Assembly: GCF_902506165.1 (NCBI RefSeq)
Contig: NZ_LR733817.1
Span: 4,139,937-4,203,936 of the forward strand
Length of the DNA stretch: 64,000 bases
Direction of reading: 5' to 3'
Source: Bosea sp. 29B
GTDB lineage: Bacteria; Pseudomonadota; Alphaproteobacteria; Rhizobiales; Beijerinckiaceae
Shown here one piece after another: positions 43,454 through 51,772 of the stretch (the first letter of the stretch is position 1; every line of letters begins with the position of its first letter). Under the pieces are notes generated by a model. The model did no database searches. It was not told where the DNA came from and saw nothing but the letters and a program-made list of their open reading frames with translations. Made by a program: the position numbers and the translations under genes.

Positions 43454-44472
43454 TTTGCCTCGGTTCCTCTGACGGGCAGGCGCACGGCCCGATCTTGCGC
43501 ATGCAAAGCGAGCCGGCAGACCGTGAACATGTGCCGCTGTGTCGCCGCCGTCTCGCTGCGGTCCGCGATGTCGGCGATCAGGTTGCGGAAATAGGTGAGC
43601 GGTTCGCCCGAGGCGTCGATATGGCGCGTGCCGGCCTTGTCGACCAGGAAGACATGGTCGGTGCCGGGCCGGCCGGCGATGTCGACATATTTGCGCAGCT
43701 CGATCGTCCCCTCGGTGCCGAGGATGGTGAGCCGGCCGTCGCCCCAGCTCGGCAGGCCGTCGGCGGTGAACCAGTCGACGCGGATAAAGCCATTCGCCCG
43801 GTCGCTGCGCAGCAGGATCTCGCCGAAATCCTCGAAATCGGGCAGATCCGGCACGCCAAAATGGCCGGTACCGGAGGCGGCGATCTCGGCATCGGGCGAG
43901 CCGGTGAAATGCAGGAACTGGTCGATCTGGTGCGAGGCGATGTCGGTGAGGATGCCGCCGAAATAGCGCCTGTCGAAGAACCAGTCCGGCCGGATCGTCC
44001 GGTTGAGCCGGTGCGGGCCGAGGCCGACCGTCTGCACGACGCGTCCGATCGCACCGTCCGCGATCAGCTTGCCGGCGACGATGGTGGCCGGGACGATGAA
44101 GCGCTCGGAGAAGCAGACCGAGAAGATGCGGCCCGTCTCCGCGACGACCTGCTCGACCTTGGCGAGCTGCTCGAAGGTCGTGACGCCGGGTTTGTCGACC
44201 ATCACGTCCTTGCCGGCCTGCATCGCCCTGACGGCGAGGCCGGCCCGCTCCGAGGGGATGCCGGCGCAGACGATGAGGTCGATCGTGGGATCGTCGAGCA
44301 GCGCCTCAGCCGGCGCCTCCCGCAGTTGCGGGAAGCGCTCGCGGAAGCCGGCGAGCACGCGCGGATCGCTGGTCGCAGGATCGAAGCCGGCGCACTCCGC
44401 GCCGGCCTCCAGCAGGCCACCGACCATATGGTAGATATGGCGGTGGTCGAGGCCGATGGCAGAAAAGCGCAT
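43450..44472 (-). CDS. Gfo/Idh/MocA family oxidoreductase
   Basis: 340 residues, a second and divergent member: 'MRFSAIGLDHRHIYHMVGGLLEAGAECAGFDP' replaces the classical G-x-G-x-x-G. 'GKDVMVDKPGVTTFEQLAKVEQ' is the D-K-P variant of EKP, and 'GGILTDIASHQIDQFLHFTG' has the His of the active site. The stop of the solute receptor is only 1 nt from its start, so it is coupled with that gene and the other dehydrogenase. Confidence 0.9.
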   Translation of the reverse strand: MRFSAIGLDHRHIYHMVGGLLEAGAECAGFDPATSDPRVLAGFRERFPQLREAPAEALLDDPTIDLIVCAGIPSERAGLAVRAMQAGKDVMVDKPGVTTFEQLAKVEQVVAETGRIFSVCFSERFIVPATIVAGKLIADGAIGRVVQTVGLGPHRLNRTIRPDWFFDRRYFGGILTDIASHQIDQFLHFTGSPDAEIAASGTGHFGVPDLPDFEDFGEILLRSDRANGFIRVDWFTADGLPSWGDGRLTILGTEGTIELRKYVDIAGRPGTDHVFLVDKAGTRHIDASGEPLTYFRNLIADIADRSETAATQRHMFTVCRLALHAQDRAVRLPVRGTEAK

Positions 44473-44473
44473 C

Positions 44474-45655
44474 TTACTTCGGCGCGTGGCCGACGCCGAT
44501 CTCCTGGTCCCAGCGCCGGAAGGCGGCGACCAGGCGCGCGGGCGTCAATGGCGGGCGGGTCGGCAGACTTGAGATCAGCCCGTCATATTCGGGCCGGCCG
44601 AATTCCTTCAGCACGTCCTGGCTCTCCTTCGGCGCCATCGCCAGCGTCACGCCCTTGATCGCGGGGCCGGGATAGAAATAGCCCTTGTCATAGGTCGCCG
44701 CCTGCGATTCCGGCTTCAGCAGATGCGACATCAGCGCCAGGATCACCGCGATCTTGTCTGCCGCGACACCCTTCGGAATGCACATGAACTGCGTGTCGGG
44801 GATCCAGTGCGTGTTGGCGAGAGTGAAGACCTTCGCCTCCTTCGGCACGATGCCCAGCGCCCGCGGGTTGATGTCCCAGCCCAGCGTCGAGACGATGCAG
44901 TCGCGCGTGCCGTCGCCGAGCTCCTTCATCGTCGCGGCGGTGCCGGTCGGATAATAGTCGATCGCGGTACCGAGCTCCTTGAGATAGGCCCAGGTCTTGG
45001 CCCAGCCGTTCATCGGGTCGGTCGGATCGCTGTCGCCGAGGATGTAGGGCATGCCCTGCAGGAAGGTCCAGCCGGGGCCGGAGTTGAGCGGGCGGGCATA
45101 GGTGAAGCGGTTGGGGTTCGCCTTCACATAGGCGAGGAATTCCTCGGCCGTCTTCGGCACCGTCTTGAGCTTGTCGGCCATGTATTCGAACAGCGGCCCG
45201 GAGGGCGAATAGACGACGGCGACGCCTTCGTTCTGGCCGAAATTGCGCTGCATCATCAGCGCCTGCTCGTGATAGATCTCCTCGGCCTTGGGCAGGCTCG
45301 CGGTGTGCGACTTCCAGACATCGACCCACAGGCCCTGCTGGATGCCGTCTGACATCGCGCCCGGCCCGGTCAGCACCATGTCGATGTCGACGCGGTTGGC
45401 GTCCTGCTGCGCCTTGAGCTTGGCCGGCAATTCGGGCGAGGGCGCCCGCGAGAAGTTCAGGCGCGAGATCAGCTTCGGATTGTCCTTGGCGAACTTCTCG
45501 ATCGAAGCCTGCGTCAGCTGCAGATTGCCGGCGACGTCGATGATGTTGAGCATCACCGGGCTTGCAGGCGCGCTCTGGGCGAAGGCTCCGCCGGCAGAGA
45601 GCGCGGCGAGGCTGGAAGCGCCGGCGATCACGCCGCGCCGTGTCGGATGGGTCAT
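44474..45655 (-). CDS. Extracellular solute-binding protein (ABC family 1 type)
   Basis: 393 residues with a Tat-type signal (THPTRRGVIAGASSLAAL, twin Arg). Family 1/2 receptor pattern: 'IIDVAGNLQLTQASIEKFAKDNPKLISRLNFSRAP', 'GVAVVYSPSGPLFEYMADKLKTVPKTAEEFLAYVKANPNRFTYARPLNSG', 'KEAKVFTLANTHWIPDTQFMCIPKG'. The ligand is probably a sugar or polyol, given the two dehydrogenases downstream, but no ABC permease or ATPase is encoded here. Confidence 0.88.
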   Translation of the reverse strand: MTHPTRRGVIAGASSLAALSAGGAFAQSAPASPVMLNIIDVAGNLQLTQASIEKFAKDNPKLISRLNFSRAPSPELPAKLKAQQDANRVDIDMVLTGPGAMSDGIQQGLWVDVWKSHTASLPKAEEIYHEQALMMQRNFGQNEGVAVVYSPSGPLFEYMADKLKTVPKTAEEFLAYVKANPNRFTYARPLNSGPGWTFLQGMPYILGDSDPTDPMNGWAKTWAYLKELGTAIDYYPTGTAATMKELGDGTRDCIVSTLGWDINPRALGIVPKEAKVFTLANTHWIPDTQFMCIPKGVAADKIAVILALMSHLLKPESQAATYDKGYFYPGPAIKGVTLAMAPKESQDVLKEFGRPEYDGLISSLPTRPPLTPARLVAAFRRWDQEIGVGHAPK

Positions 45656-45906
45656 GGTACCTCCCTATGGCGGCCTGCTTTGCTGCGGCCTTGCCGGTAT
45701 ACTAGTACACAAGATGCAGCCGGCAAGATGCGACGAAAGCAGGGGGAGGGTTGCGTAAGACGGGAGCATTGCGTGGCCACGGCAGGATCGACCTCTGCCG
45801 GTCGGCAGGAATGCAGCACAGGGCGGCCACTATGAGTGGTCAAGCCGCTTTATCCAGCTTGGCGCTGAAGCTGGACGTTTATTGCCCGCGTCGCGCGAGG
45901 CTGCAG
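45656..45906. other. 251-nt gap between the receptor operon and the Crp-like gene
   Basis: No gene is supported. It should carry the receptor-operon promoter; the perfect 8-bp palindrome TACTAGTA at 45700-45707 lies about 45 nt before the receptor start and could be a GntR- or LacI-type operator. The rest shows no clear signal. Confidence 0.4.
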
Positions 45907-46305
45907 TCACAACGCCGAATTGGTTGCTCGCAGCCGGTCCACGACTTCCGACAGCACATACCAGACGAAATTCGGTGTCGTTTCGACCATGAACCGGAAT
46001 TGCTTCGACGTGACCAGGGCGATTTCGGATGACTCCGCCGCTTTTGCAGTGGCGGATCGCGTCTTGTTGTCGATGAGCGAGATAATGCCGAAGGCTCGCC
46101 CCTCTCCGACCTCTTCGATCAGCTTGCCGCGGCTTCTGACTTCGACCCTGCCGGAAAGAACGATGTAGGCATGGGCGGGTTCGTCGCCCTCGCGAAAGAT
46201 CACGTCCCCGGCGGCGTAAGTGATCACCGTTCCCAGACCGCGCGCGAGCTGGCGAAAGTCCATGGGTGCAGGAGCAGGCCTAGCCGCGGCGGAATGCTCG
46301 TTCAT
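45907..46305 (-). CDS. Single-domain cyclic nucleotide-binding protein
   Basis: 132 residues from the ATG at 46305. A single cNMP-binding barrel: 'GTVITYAAGDVIFREGDEPAHAYIVLSGRVEVRSRGKLIEEVGEGRAFGIISLID' with the phosphate-binding cassette (GRAFGIISLIDNKTRSATAKA) only partly matching the usual GEL...R-A consensus. There is no DNA-binding domain, so it is a signal adaptor, not a Crp regulator. A longer frame to 46509 lacks coding character. It is divergent from the phospholipid operon. Confidence 0.8.
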   Translation of the reverse strand: MNEHSAAARPAPAPMDFRQLARGLGTVITYAAGDVIFREGDEPAHAYIVLSGRVEVRSRGKLIEEVGEGRAFGIISLIDNKTRSATAKAAESSEIALVTSKQFRFMVETTPNFVWYVLSEVVDRLRATNSAL

Positions 46306-46535
46306 CGCTCGAACTCGCTCTCTGATCGGTGGCGGCTTACTGTAGCGCAGGAACCAGGACGCTCCAATCGATCCAGCAGCTCGCAGCCGACAGATACGGG
46401 GTCTTTGGAGGCTCCCCCAAAAGGTGGTGAACGCAAGCCCGCGACCGGCTTTCGAATGTGCCTCAGACCCCTGCAATGTCGACAGCGTTCGAGATGAACG
46501 ATACGTCATCGTCAGGCTGGCTAACGGGTGGGGGA

Positions 46536-47174
46536 ATGCGCGACATCGGAGCTGGCCTGGCTGGCGCGCTCATTCTGTTCTTCGCCCGCTTCATCACGGC
46601 GGTGCGCGGGCGCTGGGACGGCGTCGCGCCGACCGATGAGCAGCGCATCTACTTCGCCAACCATGCCAGCCATGGCGATTTCGTCCTGATCTGGACCGTG
46701 CTGCCGCGGCGCATGCGCTTTTCGACCCGGCCGGTCGCCGGCAGCGACTACTGGCTGAAGAGCGGTCTGCGTCGCTTCATCGGCCGCGACGTCTTCAACG
46801 CTGTCCTGATCGACCGCGACCCCGCGACGCGAACGGCTGATCCGATCGTCCAGATGACCGAAGCGCTCGATGCCGGCGCCTCGCTCATCGTCTTCCCGGA
46901 AGGGACGCGCAACACCACGGAGGTGCCGCTGCTGCCGTTCAAGAGCGGGCTGTTCCATCTGGCACAGGCGCGCCCGAACGTGGCGCTCGTGCCGGTCTGG
47001 ATCGACAATCTCAACCGCGTCATGCCGAAGGGCGAGTTCGTGCCGGTGCCGCTGGTCTGCACCGTCACCTTCGGCGCCGCTCTCACCCTTGCCGAGACCG
47101 AGACGAAACAGGATTTCCTGGCGAGAGCGCAAGCGGCGCTGCTCGCTCTGTCACCGAAGGCCAGCGCGCCATGA
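46536..47174 (+). CDS. 1-acyl-sn-glycerol-3-phosphate acyltransferase family protein
   Basis: 212 residues from the ATG at 46536 (MRDIGAGLAGALILFFARFI), which has GGTGG close upstream; 46476 and a GTG at 46458 are alternatives. One N-terminal membrane segment, then the PlsC motifs: 'IYFANHASHGDFV' (H-x4-D, His43/Asp48), 'VLIDRDPATRTADPI', 'LIVFPEGTRNT' (E-G-T-R) and 'VALVPVWI'. It acylates lysophosphatidic acid to phosphatidic acid, the substrate of the next enzyme. Its stop overlaps cdsA by 4 nt. Confidence 0.85.
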   Translation: MRDIGAGLAGALILFFARFITAVRGRWDGVAPTDEQRIYFANHASHGDFVLIWTVLPRRMRFSTRPVAGSDYWLKSGLRRFIGRDVFNAVLIDRDPATRTADPIVQMTEALDAGASLIVFPEGTRNTTEVPLLPFKSGLFHLAQARPNVALVPVWIDNLNRVMPKGEFVPVPLVCTVTFGAALTLAETETKQDFLARAQAALLALSPKASAP

Positions 47175-48121
47175 CGATGCCGCATCCCGATCTCCTCGCC
47201 GTGCTGGCCGGTCTGCTCGGCGTCCTGATCGTGGCCTCCACGATCGGCTACCTGCTGCAGCGCCGGCTGTCGCCGGATGGCTCGAACGCCATGGTCGAGA
47301 ACCTGAACGATCGCATCCGCGCCTGGTGGGTCATGATCGTGCTGATGGGCCTGGCGCTGATCGGCGGCAAGACCGGCGTGACGCTGCTCTTCGGCTTCTG
47401 CTCCTTCGCAGCCTTGCGCGAGTTCATTACGCTGACGGACACGCGCCGCGCTGATCATTGGGCGCTTGCGGCCGGCTTCTTCGTCGTGCTGCCGGTGCAG
47501 TTCTATCTGATCTGGACCGAGTGGTACGGTCTCTATTCGATCTTCATTCCCGTCTACGCCTTCCTGCTGATGCCGATCATCGCGTCACTGCGCGGCGACA
47601 CCGAGCATTTTCTCGTGCGCATCGCCGAGGTGCAGTGGGCGCTGATGATCTGCGTCTTCTGCATCTCGCATGTGCCGGCGCTGCTCAGCCTCGACATCCC
47701 CGGTTTTCAGGGCCGGAACGTCCTGCTGATCGCCTTCCTCGTCATCGTCGTGCAGATGAGCGATGTCTTGCAATATGTCTGGGGCAAGCTGCTCGGCCGC
47801 ACCAAGATCGCGCCCAGGCTGTCGCCGTCCAAGACGGTCGAAGGCTTCATCGGCGGCGCGCTCAGCGCGACGGCAGTCGGGGCGGCCCTGTCCTGGATGA
47901 CGCCGTTCACGCCGCTGCAGGCCGCCTTCCTGGCGCTGGTCATCGTGCTGATGGGCTTCTTTGGCGGGCTCGTGATGTCGGCGATCAAGCGCGATCGCGG
48001 CATCAAGGATTGGGGCCATCTGATCGCCGGCCATGGCGGCTTCCTCGATCGGCTCGATTCGGTGGTGTTCTCCGCCCCGATCTTCTTCCACCTCGTCCGT
48101 TATGGCTGGTCGACCACGTGA
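47171..48121 (+). CDS. cdsA: Phosphatidate cytidylyltransferase
   Basis: 316 residues, about eight membrane segments. Makes CDP-diacylglycerol from phosphatidic acid and CTP. The signature is 'LSPSKTVEGFIGGALSATAVGAAL' and 'AIKRDRGIKDWGHLIAGHGGFLDRLDSVVFSAP' (S-x-x-K-R-x4-K-D-x5-P/H-G-G-x2-D-R-x-D). Start overlaps the acyltransferase stop; stop overlaps the next start (GTGA). The order PlsC, CdsA, CDP-alcohol transferase follows the pathway. Confidence 0.93.
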   Translation: MTMPHPDLLAVLAGLLGVLIVASTIGYLLQRRLSPDGSNAMVENLNDRIRAWWVMIVLMGLALIGGKTGVTLLFGFCSFAALREFITLTDTRRADHWALAAGFFVVLPVQFYLIWTEWYGLYSIFIPVYAFLLMPIIASLRGDTEHFLVRIAEVQWALMICVFCISHVPALLSLDIPGFQGRNVLLIAFLVIVVQMSDVLQYVWGKLLGRTKIAPRLSPSKTVEGFIGGALSATAVGAALSWMTPFTPLQAAFLALVIVLMGFFGGLVMSAIKRDRGIKDWGHLIAGHGGFLDRLDSVVFSAPIFFHLVRYGWSTT

Positions 48122-48525
48122 GCCCGCCGCTCGCGCGCCTGATGCGAAGCAGCATCGTGCATGTCGGCTTCGCCTTCCTCGCCATGGGCAGCTGGGCGGC
48201 TTTCGCCAACCGCGCCCATCCGATGCCGGCGCCGCTTCTCGCCGGGTTGATCCAGGGCACGTTGTCCGCTCTCATCACCCTGCTGCTGAAACGGGGCATC
48301 GAGTATCTCGCCAGCCGTTTTTCCGGCCTGGCCGCGTTGCTGGCGCCGCCGGTGATCGCCGGTCTGGTTTCCGCCAGTCTGCTGACCCTCATCCACACGA
48401 TCGGCGGCACGCCCGAGATCGCCAGGACCATCGCCGTCCCGCTCACGGTCGCGACCAGCTATGCGGCGCTCTACAATTTTTCGCTGTGGCGGATCAGGAA
48501 GGCGATGAACCATGGCGCAGAGTGA
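48118..48525 (+). CDS. Small integral membrane protein in the phospholipid operon
   Basis: 135 residues with four membrane segments ('VHVGFAFLAMGSWAAFAN', 'PLLAGLIQGTLSALITLLL', 'LLAPPVIAGLVSASLLTLIHT', 'TIAVPLTVATSYAALYNFSLW'). No family I can name. It starts with GTG overlapping the cdsA stop and its own 3' end overlaps the next gene by 14 nt, so it is coupled to both and probably acts with the membrane enzymes. It could be a flippase-like helper; this is a guess. Confidence 0.75.
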   Translation: MSPPLARLMRSSIVHVGFAFLAMGSWAAFANRAHPMPAPLLAGLIQGTLSALITLLLKRGIEYLASRFSGLAALLAPPVIAGLVSASLLTLIHTIGGTPEIARTIAVPLTVATSYAALYNFSLWRIRKAMNHGAE

Positions 48526-49153
48526 CGACCGCCGACCGCTTTCGAGCCGCGACACCGGCTGGGCTCGGGCCATCGCGCGCCGGCTGAGCGCCAGCGGCAT
48601 CACGCCGAACCAGATCTCGATGGCGAGCATGGCGATGGCGGCCGTCGCCGGCGCCGCCTTCTGGCTCGCGGGCGGGGCGGCTCCCGGGCCGCGCATTGCG
48701 CTGCTGCTTGCTGCGGCCCTGTTCTGCCAACTCAGGCTGCTCTGCAATCTCTTCGACGGCATGGTCGCGATCGAAGGCGGCAAGCAGGCCGCCGACGGGC
48801 CGTTCTGGAACGAGTTCCCCGACCGGGTCGCCGATATCCTCATCCTCACTGGCGTCGGCTACGGGATCGGCGCCCCGGCTCTGGGCTGGGCGGCGGCCGC
48901 TTTTGCGGTGCTGACCGCCTATACCCGCGAGTTCGGCCGCAATTGCGGGCTGCCGGCCGATTTCTCCGGCCCGATGGCCAAGCAGCACCGCATGGCGACG
49001 ATCACGGCGGCGGCGCTCCTCTCCCTGCTGGAGCCGCTTTGGCGGGGCCAGAACGAGGTGCTGGTCATCGCGCTCTGGCTGATCGCGGTCGGTACTGCCG
49101 TGACTGCTCTCAGGCGGGCGGCGAACATCGTGCGCGGCTTGCGCGCCCGCTGA
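48512..49153 (+). CDS. CDP-alcohol phosphatidyltransferase family protein (YnjF-like)
   Basis: 213 residues, several membrane segments. The class motif D-x2-D-G-x2-A-R-x8-9-G-x3-D-x3-D appears in altered form: N79-x2-D82-G83-x2-A86-I87-x8-G96-x3-N100-x3-D104. The first Asp and the third Asp are Asn and the Arg is Ile. This is close to E. coli YnjF and marks a subgroup of unknown product, perhaps with a different acceptor or reduced activity. The overlap with the previous gene is 14 nt. Confidence 0.85.
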   Translation: MAQSDDRRPLSSRDTGWARAIARRLSASGITPNQISMASMAMAAVAGAAFWLAGGAAPGPRIALLLAAALFCQLRLLCNLFDGMVAIEGGKQAADGPFWNEFPDRVADILILTGVGYGIGAPALGWAAAAFAVLTAYTREFGRNCGLPADFSGPMAKQHRMATITAAALLSLLEPLWRGQNEVLVIALWLIAVGTAVTALRRAANIVRGLRAR

Positions 49154-49180
49154 GCCTGCCTGGCTCCGGTGCGGGCGCGC

Positions 49181-50122
49181 TCAGTGGTCCAGCTCCTGCG
49201 AGAACGTCTTCAGGTACTTCATGCCGGTATCGCACATGATGGTGACGACGGTGGCGTCCGGCCCGAGCCGTTCGGCCAGCCGCAGCGCGGCCGTGACGTT
49301 GGCGCCGGTCGAGGTGCCGCAGAACAGGCCTTCCTCGGCCGCCAGGCGAAACGCCATCGCCCGGGCCTCTTCCGTCGAGACTTGTTCGATCTCGTCGGCG
49401 ATGCCCTCATGCCAGAGCGGCACGACATAGCCCGCGCCGATTCCGTCGATCTTGTGCGCGCCCGAAGGCCCGCCTGATAGCACGGCCGATTCCGCCGGCT
49501 CGACCGCGACGAAGCGGATCTTGCCGTCGTGGCGGCGCAGCGTCTCCGAGATGCCGCGCAGCGCCGCCGCCGTCCCGACACTCTGGACGAAGCCGTCGAG
49601 CCGGCCTCCGGTCTGCTCCCAGATCTCATCGGCGAGCCTGGCATAGGCTGCAAGCTGGTCGGTGTTTTCCATCTGGGCGGTGATGTAGGCGCCCAATTCG
49701 CCGGCGATGCGATGCGCCTCGGCGATCATGTCCCTGGTCAGCTTCGCGGTCTGCTTGCCGCTTTCGCTCGGCACGATGGTCAGTTTCGCGCCGAGCAGGC
49801 GCATATGATCGAGCTTCTCCTTCGAGAAGGCATCCGAAGTCACGAGGTGGAGCGGATGCCCCTTGACCGCGCAGACCAGCGCCAGCGAGACGCCGGTGCT
49901 GCCGCCGGTGTATTCGACGACCGCGCCGCCCGGCTTCAGCCGACCATCGGCTTCCGGCGCCTCGATCATCGCGAGCGCCATGCGATCCTTCATGCTGCCC
50001 GTCGGATTTCGGGCCTCCAGCTTGAGCAGGATGTGGGCGCCACTGGCCGGGACGATAGTGCGCAGCGCCAGCAGCGGCGTGTTGCCGATCGTGTCGAGAA
50101 TGGTGGCGGGCGGATGGCTCAT
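49181..50122 (-). CDS. Cysteine synthase family PLP enzyme
   Basis: 313 residues of the beta-family of PLP enzymes (cysteine synthase, cystathionine beta-synthase-like). Lys45 in 'RNPTGSMKDRMAL' is the Schiff-base Lys, and the phosphate loop 'GTSTGANVTAA' is near residue 265. 'EYTGGSTGVSLAL' is the substrate loop. The 'GSMKDR' instead of 'GSVKDR' hints at a specialised member. The stop converges on the CDP-alcohol transferase. The frame continues upstream but is non-coding. Confidence 0.88.
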   Translation of the reverse strand: MSHPPATILDTIGNTPLLALRTIVPASGAHILLKLEARNPTGSMKDRMALAMIEAPEADGRLKPGGAVVEYTGGSTGVSLALVCAVKGHPLHLVTSDAFSKEKLDHMRLLGAKLTIVPSESGKQTAKLTRDMIAEAHRIAGELGAYITAQMENTDQLAAYARLADEIWEQTGGRLDGFVQSVGTAAALRGISETLRRHDGKIRFVAVEPAESAVLSGGPSGAHKIDGIGAGYVVPLWHEGIADEIEQVSTEEARAMAFRLAAEEGLFCGTSTGANVTAALRLAERLGPDATVVTIMCDTGMKYLKTFSQELDH

Positions 50123-50166
50123 CGATGTCTCGCAGATTGTCGGTGGGAAGGCGTCTTGGACGTGCG

Positions 50167-50574
50167 CTAGCCGGCCTGGCCGAGAAGTGCGCCGACGAAG
50201 ACGAGCGTCGCGCCGAAGCCGGCTGCGAAGGCGATCGTCCGGACGATCGGGATGCCGGCGGCGTAGACCACGTAATGGACCAGCCGCGCTGCCAGATAGA
50301 GCTTGGCAGCGAAGACCGTCGCCGCCGTGCTGACCCCGGCCAGGGCCGCGATCAGAACCAGTGGCGCGAACACCGCGAGGTTTTCGACGGCGTTGGCATG
50401 CGCCCGCCGGGCACGCTCGGCCCAGGCCGGGTCCGGCGCAAAGGACGGGTCCGGATTGGCCATCGCTGCCATGAGGCCACGCGTCGTGATCCGCGCAAGC
50501 ATATAGGGGATCCACATCAGGACCGTCGCGGCGGCGGTCAGCGTCAGGCAATAGAGTTCCGGCGTGAGCTTCAT
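50167..50574 (-). CDS. MAPEG family membrane protein
   Basis: 135 residues, four membrane segments, the MAPEG topology of glutathione-linked membrane enzymes: 'ELYCLTLTAAATVLMWIPYML', 'ERARRAHANAVENLAVFAPLVLIAALAG', 'FAAKLYLAARLVHYVVYAAGIPIVRTIAFAAGF'. 'RAHANAVENLAVF' is the conserved E-N segment. Divergent from an AraC-type regulator with a perfect inverted repeat between them. Likely detoxification of electrophiles. Confidence 0.85.
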   Translation of the reverse strand: MKLTPELYCLTLTAAATVLMWIPYMLARITTRGLMAAMANPDPSFAPDPAWAERARRAHANAVENLAVFAPLVLIAALAGVSTAATVFAAKLYLAARLVHYVVYAAGIPIVRTIAFAAGFGATLVFVGALLGQAG

Positions 50575-50667
50575 GGCGCGTCCCCTGATTACATCGATAG
50601 GGCGAGTGGCAGTCCGACGAGGACTGTGAGCGGACGCTAGACCGGTGCAGGTGCAGCCACTATCGTC

Positions 50668-50694
50668 GCAAATGACAATCTTGAGGTCATTTGC
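50668..50694. promoter_or_regulatory. Candidate operator between MAPEG and AraC genes
   Basis: Perfect inverted repeat GCAAATGAC (50668-50676) / GTCATTTGC (50686-50694), 9-nt spacer, ending 3 nt before the regulator ATG. The position fits autorepression and control of the divergent MAPEG gene. It could also be the hairpin of the regulator's leader. Confidence 0.6.
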
Positions 50695-50697
50695 GCC

Positions 50698-51663
50698 ATG
50701 CGCTTGACGATACTCGTCCTCGACGGCGTCTTCGATACCGGCTTGACGGTACTGCTCGACACCTTCTCGACCGCGAACGAGCTGGCGGTGATGCAGGGGA
50801 TCGATCAGCCCCTGTTCGATGTGCAGCTTGTCGGCGTCAGGGGGCAGGTGCGCACCGCGCTGGGGCTGGCTGCGAGCGTCGCCTTGCCGGATCCGGCCCG
50901 CAAGCCGGACTGGGTGATCGTGCCGGCCTTGAACGCTAAGCAGCCGGAGCGGCTGGTCGAGGCGCTGGGGCGGCCTGACGTTGCCGAGGGGCTCGCTCAC
51001 CTGCGCGGCTGGCAGGCCGGTGGAGCGGGCATGGCAGGGGCCTGCATCGGCACCTTCCTGCTGGCGGAGGCCGGGGTTCTCGACGGACGCGAGGCGACGA
51101 CGACCTGGTCGCTCGCGCCCTTGTTCCGCCAGCGCTATCCGCAGGTGAGGTTGGACGATTCACGCATGCTCATTCCGTCCGACCACCTGGTCACGGCGGG
51201 GGCGATGATGGGGCATCTCGACCTGGCGCTATGGCTGGTGCGTCAGGCGAGTCCGCAAATGGCGGCGCTCGTCGCGCGCTTCATGCTGATCGACAAGCGT
51301 TCGTCGCAGGCGCGCTACATCATCCCCGACCATCTCGCCCATGCCGACCCTCTCATCGAGCGCTTCGAGCGCTGGGCACGCGCCAATCTGGCCTCCGGCT
51401 TCTCGCTCCAGGAGGCGGCGAGCGCGCTGGCGGTCAGCACGCGAACCCTGCAGCGGCGCACCGAGGCCGTGCTCGGGAAGTCGCCACTCGCCTTCTTTCA
51501 GGACATGCGGGTCGAGCGTGCCCGGCATCTCGTCTCGATCGGGCAGAGTCTGGACAGGGTCGCGGGAGAAGTCGGCTATGCCGACACGGCGACCTTGCGG
51601 AGCTTGCTGCGGCGCCGGCTGGGCCACGGCGTCCGGGAGTTGCGGGCCGAGATGCGGTCGTAA
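50698..51663 (+). CDS. GlxA-like AraC family transcriptional regulator
   Basis: 321 residues. N-terminal DJ-1/PfpI-like domain (about 1-180; 'LTILVLDGVFDTGLTVLLDTFSTANEL', 'GAGMAGACIGTFLLAEAGVLDGREATTTWSL' with the Cys of the nucleophile elbow) and a C-terminal double HTH AraC domain ('NLASGFSLQEAASALAVSTRTLQRRTEAVLGKSPLAFFQDMRVERARHLV' and 'VAGEVGYADTATLRSLLRRRLGHGVREL'). Activators of this kind regulate catabolism or stress genes. Its stop is followed at once by element R1. Confidence 0.92.
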   Translation: MRLTILVLDGVFDTGLTVLLDTFSTANELAVMQGIDQPLFDVQLVGVRGQVRTALGLAASVALPDPARKPDWVIVPALNAKQPERLVEALGRPDVAEGLAHLRGWQAGGAGMAGACIGTFLLAEAGVLDGREATTTWSLAPLFRQRYPQVRLDDSRMLIPSDHLVTAGAMMGHLDLALWLVRQASPQMAALVARFMLIDKRSSQARYIIPDHLAHADPLIERFERWARANLASGFSLQEAASALAVSTRTLQRRTEAVLGKSPLAFFQDMRVERARHLVSIGQSLDRVAGEVGYADTATLRSLLRRRLGHGVRELRAEMRS

Positions 51664-51665
51664 GG

Positions 51666-51772
51666 CTAGAGCAATTCCAGCAAAAGTGCGCAGCGGTTTT
51701 GCGTCCGGAATTGCGTGAAAACAAAGAGATAGGGCACTTCAGGCGAACCCGTGTTCGCCGGAAATGCTCTAG
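51666..51772. repeat. Intergenic palindromic repeat, full copy (element R1)
   Basis: 107 nt with ends CTAGAGCA and TGCTCTAG as inverted repeats, an internal AT-rich body (TTTTGCGTCCGGAATTGCGTG) and an inner hairpin GGCGAAC / GTTCGCC at 51742-51759. The left half matches the copy at 32856-32908. It sits between the AraC stop (51663) and the moaA stop codon (51769-51771), which lies inside its right end. Confidence 0.85.
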
